From Fidelibacterota bacterium (GTDB taxonomy: Bacteria > Fidelibacterota > UBA2242): 5,449 nt of DNA. Under the pieces are notes generated by a model, which made no database searches, had not been told where the DNA came from, and saw nothing but the letters and a program-made list of their open reading frames with translations. The DNA lies in NCBI GenBank assembly GCA_016936335.1, contig JAFGXZ010000138.1:1-5449 (forward strand), written 5' to 3'. Positions within the stretch are counted from its first letter, which is position 1. The number at the start of each line of letters is the position of its first letter. The translations under genes and the position numbers were made by a program. This document shows positions 1 to 5,449 of the stretch, one piece after another.

Positions 1-24
1 AAACTTCAAGAAGAAAGCAGTTAA
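1..24 (+). CDS. Possible C-terminal tail of an upstream gene (partial)
   Basis: The first 24 bases read in frame 1 as K-L-Q-E-E-S-S followed by TAA at 22-24. The last A of that stop is the first base of the udk ATG (TAATG), a one-base overlap typical of translationally coupled genes. Eight codons are too few to identify a product or to prove that this frame is coding. The reading rests only on the overlap geometry and the tight packing of the downstream genes. Confidence 0.3.
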   Translation, partial: KLQEESS

Positions 25-653
25 TGAAGCAATCAATTCTAATCGGGATCGCCGGCGGAACCGGGTCCGGCAAAACATCCATGGCAAAAAACATTGTGCG
101 TGATTTTAATCCTGACCAGGTTTTAATCATCGAACAGGATTCCTATTATTTCGATCTGAAGGATATTCCTCTCGATGCGCGACATCATCACAATTTCGAT
201 CATCCAGAAGCCTATGACTTTGATCTGATGAAAAAACAAATTCGTGCTCTAATTAATGGAGAAACCATCGAAATTCCTTTCTATGATTACACCATTCACA
301 CCCGCAGCACCGAGGTCCACCGGGTGACCGGTCACAAAATCATCGTCCTTGAGGGCATCATGGTGCTTTTTGATCCCGAACTGCGGGATATGATGGATAT
401 GAAAATTTATATTCAAACCGCTCCCGATATTCGATTCATCCGACGTTTGTCTCGCGATATTAAAACCAGAGGCCGTTCTGTAGAATCTGTTATTCATCAG
501 TACCTTGATACTGTCCGCCCGATGCATGAACAGTTTATTGAGCCAACCAAACAATACGCCGACATCATCATTCCCGAAGGCGGACATAATACGGTTGCTG
601 TCGATCTGTTTAAAACAAAAGTAACGTCGTTATTAAGACATCTGACAAAATGA
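24..653 (+). CDS. udk: Uridine kinase (uridine/cytidine kinase)
   Basis: Cytosolic pyrimidine salvage enzyme that phosphorylates uridine and cytidine to UMP and CMP with a nucleoside triphosphate. At 209 residues it has the usual length of bacterial Udk. Visible motifs are the P-loop GGTGSGKT (residues 11-18), the substrate-site segment QDSYY (38-42) with D39, the FDHPEAYDFD segment (58-67), YTIHTR (89-94), the core strand LEGI (109-112), the lid segment RRLSRDIKTRGRS (140-152), and the highly typical C-terminal block TVRPMHEQFIEPTKQYAD (163-180). The ATG at 24 places the P-loop at the family-typical distance from the N-terminus. The frame stays open upstream to the window edge, so a slightly longer start cannot be excluded. 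The leader has only a weak purine stretch (AAGAAAG, 11-17), consistent with coupling to an upstream gene. The gap to the following thymidine kinase is 50 bases. Family assignment is secure; uridine versus cytidine preference cannot be read. Confidence 0.96.
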   Translation: MKQSILIGIAGGTGSGKTSMAKNIVRDFNPDQVLIIEQDSYYFDLKDIPLDARHHHNFDHPEAYDFDLMKKQIRALINGETIEIPFYDYTIHTRSTEVHRVTGHKIIVLEGIMVLFDPELRDMMDMKIYIQTAPDIRFIRRLSRDIKTRGRSVESVIHQYLDTVRPMHEQFIEPTKQYADIIIPEGGHNTVAVDLFKTKVTSLLRHLTK

Positions 654-693
654 AACGCTCATTCAATAAATGAACCACACATTAAGAAAGATT

Positions 694-698
694 AGGAA
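694..698 (+). promoter_or_regulatory. Ribosome binding site of tdk
   Basis: AGGAA lies five bases before the ATG at 704. The alternative in-frame ATGs at 719 (M6) and 734 (M11) have no comparable purine-rich site at proper spacing. This site is the main reason for choosing 704 as the start. Confidence 0.55.
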
Positions 699-703
699 TA
701 TAT

Positions 704-1312
704 ATGTTTAGCCATACCATGCGAAGTTACCCCATGGGAATTGAAGAAGTTGTTGCGATCACCGGAAAACCATCTGGCTGGATAGAAGTTGTCTGCGGAA
801 GCATGTTTTCCGGAAAAACTGAAGAACTGATCCGGCGTCTCCGAAGGGCCCAAATTGCCAAACAGAAGGTTGCTATTTTTAAACCGATGATCGACGTTCG
901 GTATAGTGAAGATCATATTGTTTCCCACAATCAACAGAAGATCCCATCGATAGCCGTGGAAAAAGCAGAAGATATTCTGAAATATGTCAAGGATGCTCAT
1001 GTTTTGGGTATCGACGAAGCCCAATTTTTCGACGCTTCTCTTGTAATGGTTTGTCGACAACTGGCAGAATCGGGCAGAAGGGTGATTGTCGCGGGGCTTG
1101 ATAAAGATTACCGCGGGATACCCTTTGAACCAATTCCCCAGTTGCTATGTGAGGCGGAATATATTACCAAGACTCTGGCCATCTGCATGAAATGCGGAAA
1201 CCCCGCCAGCTACACTCAAAGAATTACAAAATCCAATGAACGGGTCCTTTTAGGGGCAACAGATTCTTATGAGGCCCGCTGTCGTAGCTGTTTCGAAGCA
1301 CCGGAAGAATAA
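704..1312 (+). CDS. tdk: Thymidine kinase, type II (zinc-containing)
   Basis: Cytosolic salvage enzyme converting thymidine (and deoxyuridine) to the 5'-monophosphate with ATP. At 202 residues it is close to the bacterial type II length of about 190-200. The phosphate-binding loop GSMFSGKT spans residues 32-39 and continues into EELIRRLRR. The DEAQFF motif (104-109) supplies the Mg-binding Asp and the catalytic Glu (E105). GLDKDYRGIPF (131-141) matches the conserved segment after the core strand. The zinc site is complete, with C161-x2-C164 and C193-x2-C196. ATDSYEARCR (185-194) is the substrate-binding lasso region. About 10-20 residues precede the usual GWIEV start of the fold, and M11 is an alternative start, but the Shine-Dalgarno sequence favours 704. 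Type II enzymes are generally feedback-inhibited by dTTP; that is family knowledge, not visible here. The gene sits between udk and a nucleoside transporter, as expected for salvage. Confidence 0.96.
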   Translation: MFSHTMRSYPMGIEEVVAITGKPSGWIEVVCGSMFSGKTEELIRRLRRAQIAKQKVAIFKPMIDVRYSEDHIVSHNQQKIPSIAVEKAEDILKYVKDAHVLGIDEAQFFDASLVMVCRQLAESGRRVIVAGLDKDYRGIPFEPIPQLLCEAEYITKTLAICMKCGNPASYTQRITKSNERVLLGATDSYEARCRSCFEAPEE

Positions 1313-1347
1313 ATTGTCCAATTGTGAATTAATCAAAGGAAAATAGA

Positions 1348-2982
1348 ATGCGTTTTATCGGAATACTCGGAATTGTTACATTGCTCGGAATCGCGTTTCT
1401 GATGTCAAACAACCGGAAAAAGATCAATCTGCGGACCGTTATCTGGGGATTGATGTTACAACTGCTTTTTGCGGCCATTATATTGGGCAAACCACTTTTA
1501 TCCTACCTGGCAATGGCGTTCTTTGTTGGTTTGATTGTCCTGTACCTGTTCAAAGATGAAATTAACACCGGCGTTATTATGGAAAATCAGTATTGGACAG
1601 CTGGAACAGTCCTTCTGGCAACATCGCTGGCAGGTGGTATTTTTTTTATTTTATACAATTTAAATATCTTGGCGTTCGTTTGGTGGGTTCTATTACTGGT
1701 AATTATCATCAAGGCTGCATTTAAATTTTCACAATATCAAAGGTACCTGTTTGCCGGATTACTCAGTTCCGGATATGTCTGGATTTTCAGTCACGGCTAT
1801 ACTGGTCAAATTATCTTTTCATTGCTCAGTCAAAAAGTGAAAACCTTTTTGGCGCTTGCAGATCTTGGATCCGAATTCATGTTTGGGAATCTCGCTGTTT
1901 CTAAACATTTCTTCCCCGGTTCCGGGTTCTGGCCGGGGTTTGGTTACCAGTTTGGATTTAAAGTCTTGCCGGTAATCATCTTTTTTGGCGCTTTTATGTC
2001 AATCCTGTATCATCTGGGAGTCATGCAGATTATTGTTAAATGGATGGCCCGTTTCATGCAGTGGACGATGGGAACCAGTGGATGTGAAACACTTTCATGT
2101 TCTGCAAATATTTTTGTGGGCCAGACCGAAGCACCGCTGTTGATCCGTCCATTTTTAGATGAGATGACAATGTCTGAGTTGCTGACAATTATGGTTGGTG
2201 GATTTGCCACAATTGCCGGCGGGGTTTTGGCCGGGTATATAGCCATGGGGGTCAGCGCCACTCATCTGATTGCCGCCAGCGTCATGTCAGCACCCGCCGC
2301 GCTGGTAGTGGCAAAAATTATTTATCCTGAAACTCAATTATCAAAAACTTGGGGTGATGCCGATTTGCCCAAAGATATAATCAAATCCAGTAATTTACTT
2401 GACGCCGCCAGCACTGGTGTCTCTGACGGTTTAAAACTGGCTGTCAATGTCGGCGCCATGCTGATTGCCTTTATTGCATTGATTGGTCTTGTTGATACCA
2501 TTCTGGCACTTGTGGATCGATTAATTGACGGGAATCTATTTGGTGGCACGTTTTATCAATATACAAATGCCAGTTCTCTCTCTCCGGTAAAAGGTGAGTA
2601 CGCAGGATTCTTTCCCGGCAGTTTGAAGACATTCTTTGCAACAGTTTTGAGTCCGCTTGCCTGGTTGATGGGGGTTTCCTGGCAATATGCCGGAGAGGTC
2701 GGCAACCTGCTGGGCATTAAACTGGCACTCAATGAATTTGTTGCCTACGGTTCGTTGGCGGAACTGATCCACAACAATGTTATGGATGAAAAAGCCGTCG
2801 TGATTTCCACGTATGCGCTCTGTGGATTTGCAAATTTCTCCTCTATCGGAATACAAATTGGCGGTATCAGTGCCCTTGCGCCAGGAAGACGATCCGACCT
2901 TTCTAAAATTGCATTAAAGGCCATGTTTGGTGGAGCGATTGCCAGTTGGCTTACCGCTTCAATTGCAGGTATATTACTCTAA
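1348..2982 (+). CDS. Concentrative nucleoside transporter, CNT/NupC family, with an N-terminal membrane insertion
   Basis: Inner-membrane cation-coupled nucleoside importer. The CNT core is unmistakable: GSEFMFGNLA (174-183), LPVIIFFGAFMSILYHLGVMQ (207-227), the HP1 signature GQTEAP (258-263) preceded by N254 and V257 at the positions of sodium-site residues in the Vibrio CNT structure, MVGGFATIAGGVLAGY (282-297), MSAPAA (313-318), NEFVAY (462-467), and the HP2 tip GFANFSSIGI (493-502). With 544 residues it is clearly longer than the usual 400-430. Two canonical helices (about 3-20 and 30-46) are followed by about 100 residues with four further hydrophobic segments (about 49-68, 84-104, 107-124, 132-149) before the interfacial helix and GSEF motif resume. 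A polar loop near 398-425 also looks enlarged. The ATG has AAAGGA (1335-1340) seven bases upstream. The gene lies 35 bases after tdk and 18 before adk. The pyrimidine kinases beside it suggest pyrimidine nucleoside cargo, but specificity is not proven. Confidence 0.93.
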   Translation: MRFIGILGIVTLLGIAFLMSNNRKKINLRTVIWGLMLQLLFAAIILGKPLLSYLAMAFFVGLIVLYLFKDEINTGVIMENQYWTAGTVLLATSLAGGIFFILYNLNILAFVWWVLLLVIIIKAAFKFSQYQRYLFAGLLSSGYVWIFSHGYTGQIIFSLLSQKVKTFLALADLGSEFMFGNLAVSKHFFPGSGFWPGFGYQFGFKVLPVIIFFGAFMSILYHLGVMQIIVKWMARFMQWTMGTSGCETLSCSANIFVGQTEAPLLIRPFLDEMTMSELLTIMVGGFATIAGGVLAGYIAMGVSATHLIAASVMSAPAALVVAKIIYPETQLSKTWGDADLPKDIIKSSNLLDAASTGVSDGLKLAVNVGAMLIAFIALIGLVDTILALVDRLIDGNLFGGTFYQYTNASSLSPVKGEYAGFFPGSLKTFFATVLSPLAWLMGVSWQYAGEVGNLLGIKLALNEFVAYGSLAELIHNNVMDEKAVVISTYALCGFANFSSIGIQIGGISALAPGRRSDLSKIALKAMFGGAIASWLTASIAGILL

Positions 2983-3000
2983 TTTCAACGAGGTATTTTT

Positions 3001-3645
3001 ATGAAACTAATATTATTGGGTCCGCCGGGAGTTGGCAAGGGCACCCAGGCACAATTACTTTCAAATGAGTACAATATCCCTCAAATCTCTACGGGTGATA
3101 TATTGCGAGGAGCAATCCAGCGCAGCTCTGAACTCGGCCGAAAGGCCAACGATTTTATGTCAAAGGGCGAATTGGTTCCGGATGATATCATACTGGGGTT
3201 AATCCAGGATAAACTATTTGGAGAAAAACCACCCAACGGATACATCCTCGACGGTTTCCCGCGAACCATTGTTCAGGCAAAAGCTCTTAAAACCATGTTT
3301 GAGGAACACCATGATGCTCTCGACGCAGTATTATCCCTTGAGGCAGACGAAAAATTGATTGTGAAACGATTATCTTCCCGGCGCACATGCCGGAACTGTA
3401 AAACCGTTTATAATCTTATCACAAAACCGCCGGTGGTCGATGGTGTTTGCGATACCTGTTCCGGAGAATTATACCAGCGCGACGATGACAAAATTGATAC
3501 TATTCAAAATCGAATTGCCGTATATAAAAAACAAACCGAACCCCTTATCGATTTTTATCGAGCGGCTGGGATATTGTTTGCCATTAATTCCTCCGGCAGC
3601 CCGGAGGAAGTTCACAACATTATAACATCTCAATTGGAGGATTAA
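3001..3645 (+). CDS. adk: Adenylate kinase, long form with Cys4 zinc lid
   Basis: Essential cytosolic enzyme interconverting ATP + AMP and 2 ADP, so it consumes the AMP produced by biosynthetic and salvage reactions. At 214 residues it is a standard long-form Adk. Motifs in order: P-loop GPPGVGKGT (7-15), STGD (30-33) with R36 for AMP binding, LVPD (58-61), DGFPR (84-88), and a complete lid. The lid carries C130-x2-C133 and C150-x2-C153, which would bind structural zinc as in Bacillus-type enzymes rather than the hydrogen-bonded lid of E. coli Adk. LYQRDDD (157-163) and R171 complete the phosphate-binding arginine set. The ATG at 3001 has GAGG (2990-2993) seven bases upstream and gives the canonical MKLILLGPPG opening. 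The gene follows the transporter by 18 bases and precedes coaE by 5, so it is very likely cotranscribed with both. A strong hairpin is encoded near its 3' end (3588-3609). Confidence 0.97.
   Translation: MKLILLGPPGVGKGTQAQLLSNEYNIPQISTGDILRGAIQRSSELGRKANDFMSKGELVPDDIILGLIQDKLFGEKPPNGYILDGFPRTIVQAKALKTMFEEHHDALDAVLSLEADEKLIVKRLSSRRTCRNCKTVYNLITKPPVVDGVCDTCSGELYQRDDDKIDTIQNRIAVYKKQTEPLIDFYRAAGILFAINSSGSPEEVHNIITSQLED
3588..3609 (+). promoter_or_regulatory. Perfect 9-bp hairpin in the adk 3' end, upstream of coaE
   Basis: TTCCTCCGG (3588-3596) and CCGGAGGAA (3601-3609) are exact reverse complements around a four-base loop, CAGC. The hairpin covers adk codons from N196 to E203 and ends 41 bases before the coaE GTG. 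No T-run follows, so it is not an intrinsic terminator. The TCCTCC in its left arm is also complementary to GGAGGA at 3636-3641, the coaE ribosome binding site, so two alternative pairings exist. The structure is seen in the sequence; a regulatory role is inference. Confidence 0.4.
3636..3640 (+). promoter_or_regulatory. Ribosome binding site supporting the GTG start of coaE
   Basis: GGAGG sits inside the last codons of adk, ten bases before the GTG at 3651. It is the strongest Shine-Dalgarno match in the window and supports initiation at this non-ATG codon. No ATG lies near the expected N-terminus. Confidence 0.65.
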
Positions 3646-3650
3646 AAACC

Positions 3651-4238
3651 GTGGTAACAATCGGCATTACAGGTGGGCTTGGATCAGGTAAAAGTACCGC
3701 CTGTCAGCGCCTGAAAGAAAAAGGCGCCGTTATTTTTGATGCGGATTCTATTGCAAAACAGGTTTTGCAAAACAATCTGGTTCAGGAACAGTTGGTCGAT
3801 GTATTTGGTGCTGATATTATACAGGACAATACTGTAAATACCAGCAAGCTGGCCAAAATTGCTTTTAGCAGCGAAGATAGTCAGAGCGCATTGAATAATA
3901 TTGTTCACCCTCATGTTATTGAACAATTTGAAAAAATGCGGGACGAACTGGCAGACAAAGACGGCCTGTTTGTAATGGACGCGCCCTTGATTTTTGAATC
4001 CGGGATTGATGCGCATTTTGATCATACTGTTCTTATTTATTCAACAATGAAATTGCGGATTAACCGGGCCATGAAACGGGGAAATTTGTCCCGGGAACAA
4101 ATTTTGCGTCGGATGGATTTCCAGATGCCCGAGGAAGAAAAACGGGGGCTGGCATCAATAGTCATTGAAAATAACGGTTCCTTAGAACATTTATACGATG
4201 AAATAGATAAATTATTCGCCCGTTTAATGGGTGAATAA
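3651..4238 (+). CDS. coaE: Dephospho-CoA kinase
   Basis: Catalyses the last step of coenzyme A synthesis, ATP-dependent phosphorylation of the ribose 3'-hydroxyl of dephospho-CoA, in the cytosol. At 195 residues it matches the family length of about 195-205. The P-loop GGLGSGKS (8-15) is followed by the family's DAD motif (30-32), with D32 in the region of the catalytic aspartate. Other hallmarks are IVHPHV (84-89), the MDAPLIFESG segment (109-118), the helical region with R143 and LSREQILRRMDFQMPEEEK (146-164), and the C-terminal IENNGSLE (172-179). Where many homologues have A-D before this last strand, this protein has A168-S169, probably tolerated. The start is GTG, giving MVTIGITGG directly before the P-loop, with GGAGG ten bases upstream and only five bases after the adk stop, so translational coupling to adk is likely. 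A stem-loop overlapping the stop codon may terminate the operon. Confidence 0.95.
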   Translation: MVTIGITGGLGSGKSTACQRLKEKGAVIFDADSIAKQVLQNNLVQEQLVDVFGADIIQDNTVNTSKLAKIAFSSEDSQSALNNIVHPHVIEQFEKMRDELADKDGLFVMDAPLIFESGIDAHFDHTVLIYSTMKLRINRAMKRGNLSREQILRRMDFQMPEEEKRGLASIVIENNGSLEHLYDEIDKLFARLMGE

Positions 4239-4250
4239 AAATACTTTTTT
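4212..4250 (+). terminator. Candidate intrinsic terminator overlapping the coaE stop codon
   Basis: TTATTCGCCC (4212-4221) pairs with GGGTGAATAA (4229-4238) as a 10-bp stem with one G-U wobble and a seven-base loop. The right arm includes the coaE TAA. A run of six T (4245-4250) follows after a six-base spacer, AAATAC. That spacer is longer than in ideal Rho-independent terminators, and only three G-C pairs sit at the loop end plus one further down, so efficiency is uncertain. Its place at the end of the five-gene run fits an operon end. Confidence 0.45.
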
Positions 4251-4267
4251 CAGTAATTTCTATCGGA

Positions 4268-4294
4268 TTGTCTTTCCAATACATTCATTTTAAT
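4268..4294 (+). promoter_or_regulatory. Weak promoter-like pair in the gap before the secreted-protein gene
   Basis: TTGTCT (4268-4273) and TTTAAT (4289-4294) resemble -35 and -10 boxes, but the 15-base spacer is short and the -35 match is only 4 of 6. A start near 4301 would leave a leader of about 30 bases. This is the best upstream candidate in the 94-base gap between coaE and the next gene. It is weak, and the AT-rich background could produce it by chance. Confidence 0.18.
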
Positions 4295-4332
4295 TGGCTG
4301 GATTTCACACCGGTTTTTGTAAATTTACTATA

Positions 4333-5449
4333 ATGAAACTGTCTTGCTTAAAATATATTTTTATTGTTCCGCTTATTTCTGTCTTTTTTCCTTGCTTTGT
4401 GTCGGCCGTACAAATCCACGACCTCAGAATCGAAAACGAACAGGATATCCGTCAGTGTATTAGCTACGCTCCTCTGTTCCGCTGGCAAATTTCGGATTCA
4501 ACAACAGAATTGTCTCTGCTAATGCAGATTAGGCAAATTAGCGGTGTCAGGGATTCGCTGGTCTGGACAAGCGACACCATTCCCTATCTCGGAAATCATT
4601 TCCACTTCCGCAGTCTCGGTTCATTAATCGGTGGAAATACATACGGGTTTTCGATAGAAATTTTTACAAATGACACACGTCGCGAAGATTTTAAATCGAT
4701 TTATTTTACAATGAACACCCCACCGTCGACACCGGTGATCGGTTCTGATAGAATACCTGTTTTTAAAAACCAACAAATCACACTGTCGATTACGCCATCC
4801 CGGGATCGGCAGGTGTCTGCGTCAGAGATAATTTACCGGATCCAGATTCTTGAGGATTCTCTCGCAACGAAAATACTATCAGACACCCTTTTATCAGCAC
4901 AAAGCATTCATAATAATCAAATCACGCTTATTTTAAGTACCAAACTCAAGGACAACACGGTTTATTATTACCGGGTACAGGCTGGCGATGGGGTAGAATT
5001 TTCAGAGAGAAGTCCGTCACAACAGTTTTACATAAACCACACAAACGATCCACCGGGACCTTTTACTTTAATTTATCCCCTTAATGGTGACACCCTAAGC
5101 AACTGTCCAATCCTCACATGGCAGGTTTCAAGTGATCCCGACGCCAAATTTGGGGCCGATAGCGTCAGCTACATCATTGAGTTCTCGACCGATCCAACTT
5201 TTAATTACTATGTAAACAGAACCAGACTTTCCAATCAGACTACCAGCTACTTGCCGAACAAACTGCAAAATCACGAAACCTATTACTGGCGCGTTCTCGC
5301 AATCGACACAAAAGGTGCATCGCAAATTAGCAGCCAGGTCGGATGTTTTACCTTGAATACCGGTAATCAGGTTCCGGCAATTCCCCGGATTTTAGCCCCG
5401 CTGGATAAACAAATTCTCGCTCCAAATCAATATGTACTTTGGCAATTTG
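4333..5449 (+). CDS. Secreted protein with fibronectin type III-like modules (3' end outside window)
   Basis: An open frame of 372 codons runs from ATG 4333 to the window edge without a stop. The N-terminus, MKLSCLKYIFIVPLISVFFP followed by CFVSA, is a signal peptide with short positive N-region, hydrophobic core and a likely signal peptidase I cut after VSA (residue 25); no lipobox fits. Module 1 (about 26-128) has LFRWQI near its start and DSLVWTSDTI, the pattern of Ig/Fn3-like modules found for example at the N-terminus of family 78 glycosidases. Module 2 (about 132-235) ends with TVYYYRVQAGDG. Module 3 (about 239-342) is a clear Fn3-like unit: PLNGDTL, PILTWQVSSDPD, SYIIEFSTDPTF and ETYYWRVLAIDTKG. 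Module 4 starts near 347 with PRILAPLDKQIL and VLWQF, echoing the opening of module 3. The protein is probably exported or surface-exposed, perhaps for adhesion or polysaccharide contact; any catalytic or sorting domain would lie beyond the window. No clear Shine-Dalgarno sequence precedes the ATG. Confidence 0.82.
   Translation, partial: MKLSCLKYIFIVPLISVFFPCFVSAVQIHDLRIENEQDIRQCISYAPLFRWQISDSTTELSLLMQIRQISGVRDSLVWTSDTIPYLGNHFHFRSLGSLIGGNTYGFSIEIFTNDTRREDFKSIYFTMNTPPSTPVIGSDRIPVFKNQQITLSITPSRDRQVSASEIIYRIQILEDSLATKILSDTLLSAQSIHNNQITLILSTKLKDNTVYYYRVQAGDGVEFSERSPSQQFYINHTNDPPGPFTLIYPLNGDTLSNCPILTWQVSSDPDAKFGADSVSYIIEFSTDPTFNYYVNRTRLSNQTTSYLPNKLQNHETYYWRVLAIDTKGASQISSQVGCFTLNTGNQVPAIPRILAPLDKQILAPNQYVLWQF

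Noticed and set aside
51..71. GC-rich inverted repeat GCCGG / CCGGC at the start of udk
   Set aside because: It lies in the codons of the glycine-rich P-loop, and the 5-bp stem with an 11-base loop is explained by that coding.
249..587. Minus-strand open frame of 112 codons opposite udk, and similar minus-strand frames opposite tdk, the transporter, adk and coaE
   Set aside because: All are antisense to well-identified genes, show no recognisable motifs and have no ribosome binding sites of note; they are shadows of real coding sequence.
650..673. Seven-codon open frame (M-K-R-S-F-N-K) overlapping the udk stop as ATGA
   Set aside because: Too short, with no ribosome binding site of its own or any repeat or attenuator-like partner structure; expected by chance.
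659..673. Inverted repeat TCATT / AATGA in the udk-tdk gap, considered as a terminator
   Set aside because: Only a 5-bp AT-rich stem with no T-run after it; too weak to call.
1867..1878. Adjacent BamHI (GGATCC) and EcoRI (GAATTC) sites, resembling a cloning-vector linker
   Set aside because: The 12 bases are in frame and encode G-S-E-F, exactly the conserved CNT motif GSEFxFG, in otherwise continuous natural coding sequence. Coincidence, not vector contamination.
4276..4297. Inverted repeat CCAAT / ATTGG in the coaE to secreted-protein gap
   Set aside because: A 5-bp stem with a 12-base loop is weak and common by chance.
4329..4334. Consensus TATAAT considered as the -10 box of the secreted-protein gene
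   Set aside because: It overlaps the ATG, so transcripts would begin inside the coding region and lack the start codon; no good -35 sits at 17 bases.
5128..5325. Minus-strand open frame of 65 codons near the right edge
   Set aside because: It lies opposite module 3 of the Fn3-like protein, which has clear family patterns on the + strand.

Overview
The window is a compact bacterial segment with every gene on the + strand, read from moderately AT-rich DNA (mid-40s % GC by eye). It carries five complete genes: uridine kinase (udk), type II thymidine kinase (tdk), a concentrative nucleoside transporter (CNT/NupC family), adenylate kinase (adk) and dephospho-CoA kinase (coaE). A sixth gene, for a secreted protein built of fibronectin-III-like modules, runs off the right edge. 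No mobile element, tRNA, rRNA, CRISPR array, phage gene or recognised defence gene is visible.

Organism: the combination of a zinc-type (Cys4) adenylate kinase, a zinc-type thymidine kinase and a secreted multi-module Fn3-like protein would fit an uncultured FCB-type bacterium (for example a Calditrichota/KSB1-like lineage). This is a low-confidence inference from protein style only. The purine-rich ribosome binding sites (AGGAA, AAAGGA, GAGG, GGAGG) argue against a typical Bacteroidota gene-start pattern.

Layout: bases 1-24 may be the last codons of an upstream gene whose TAA overlaps the udk ATG. udk (24-653), tdk (704-1312), the transporter (1348-2982), adk (3001-3645) and coaE (3651-4238) follow with gaps of 50, 35, 18 and 5 bases, which suggests one operon. 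A 10-bp stem that includes the coaE stop codon, followed by six T, is a plausible terminator of this unit (4212-4250). After a 94-base gap the secreted-protein gene begins (4333 to beyond 5449), probably as a separate transcription unit.

How the genes fit: the transporter would import nucleosides with Na+ or H+, udk and tdk would trap them as monophosphates, and adk would recycle AMP to ADP. coaE makes CoA from dephospho-CoA and is linked mainly by ATP use. Four of the five genes are P-loop kinases. The least ordinary features are a transporter enlarged by about 100 residues (about four extra membrane segments) inside its N-terminal region, and a perfect 9-bp hairpin at the adk 3' end, one arm of which could also pair with the coaE Shine-Dalgarno sequence. 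I do not see evidence for a new biological system; the rest is recognisable housekeeping and salvage metabolism.
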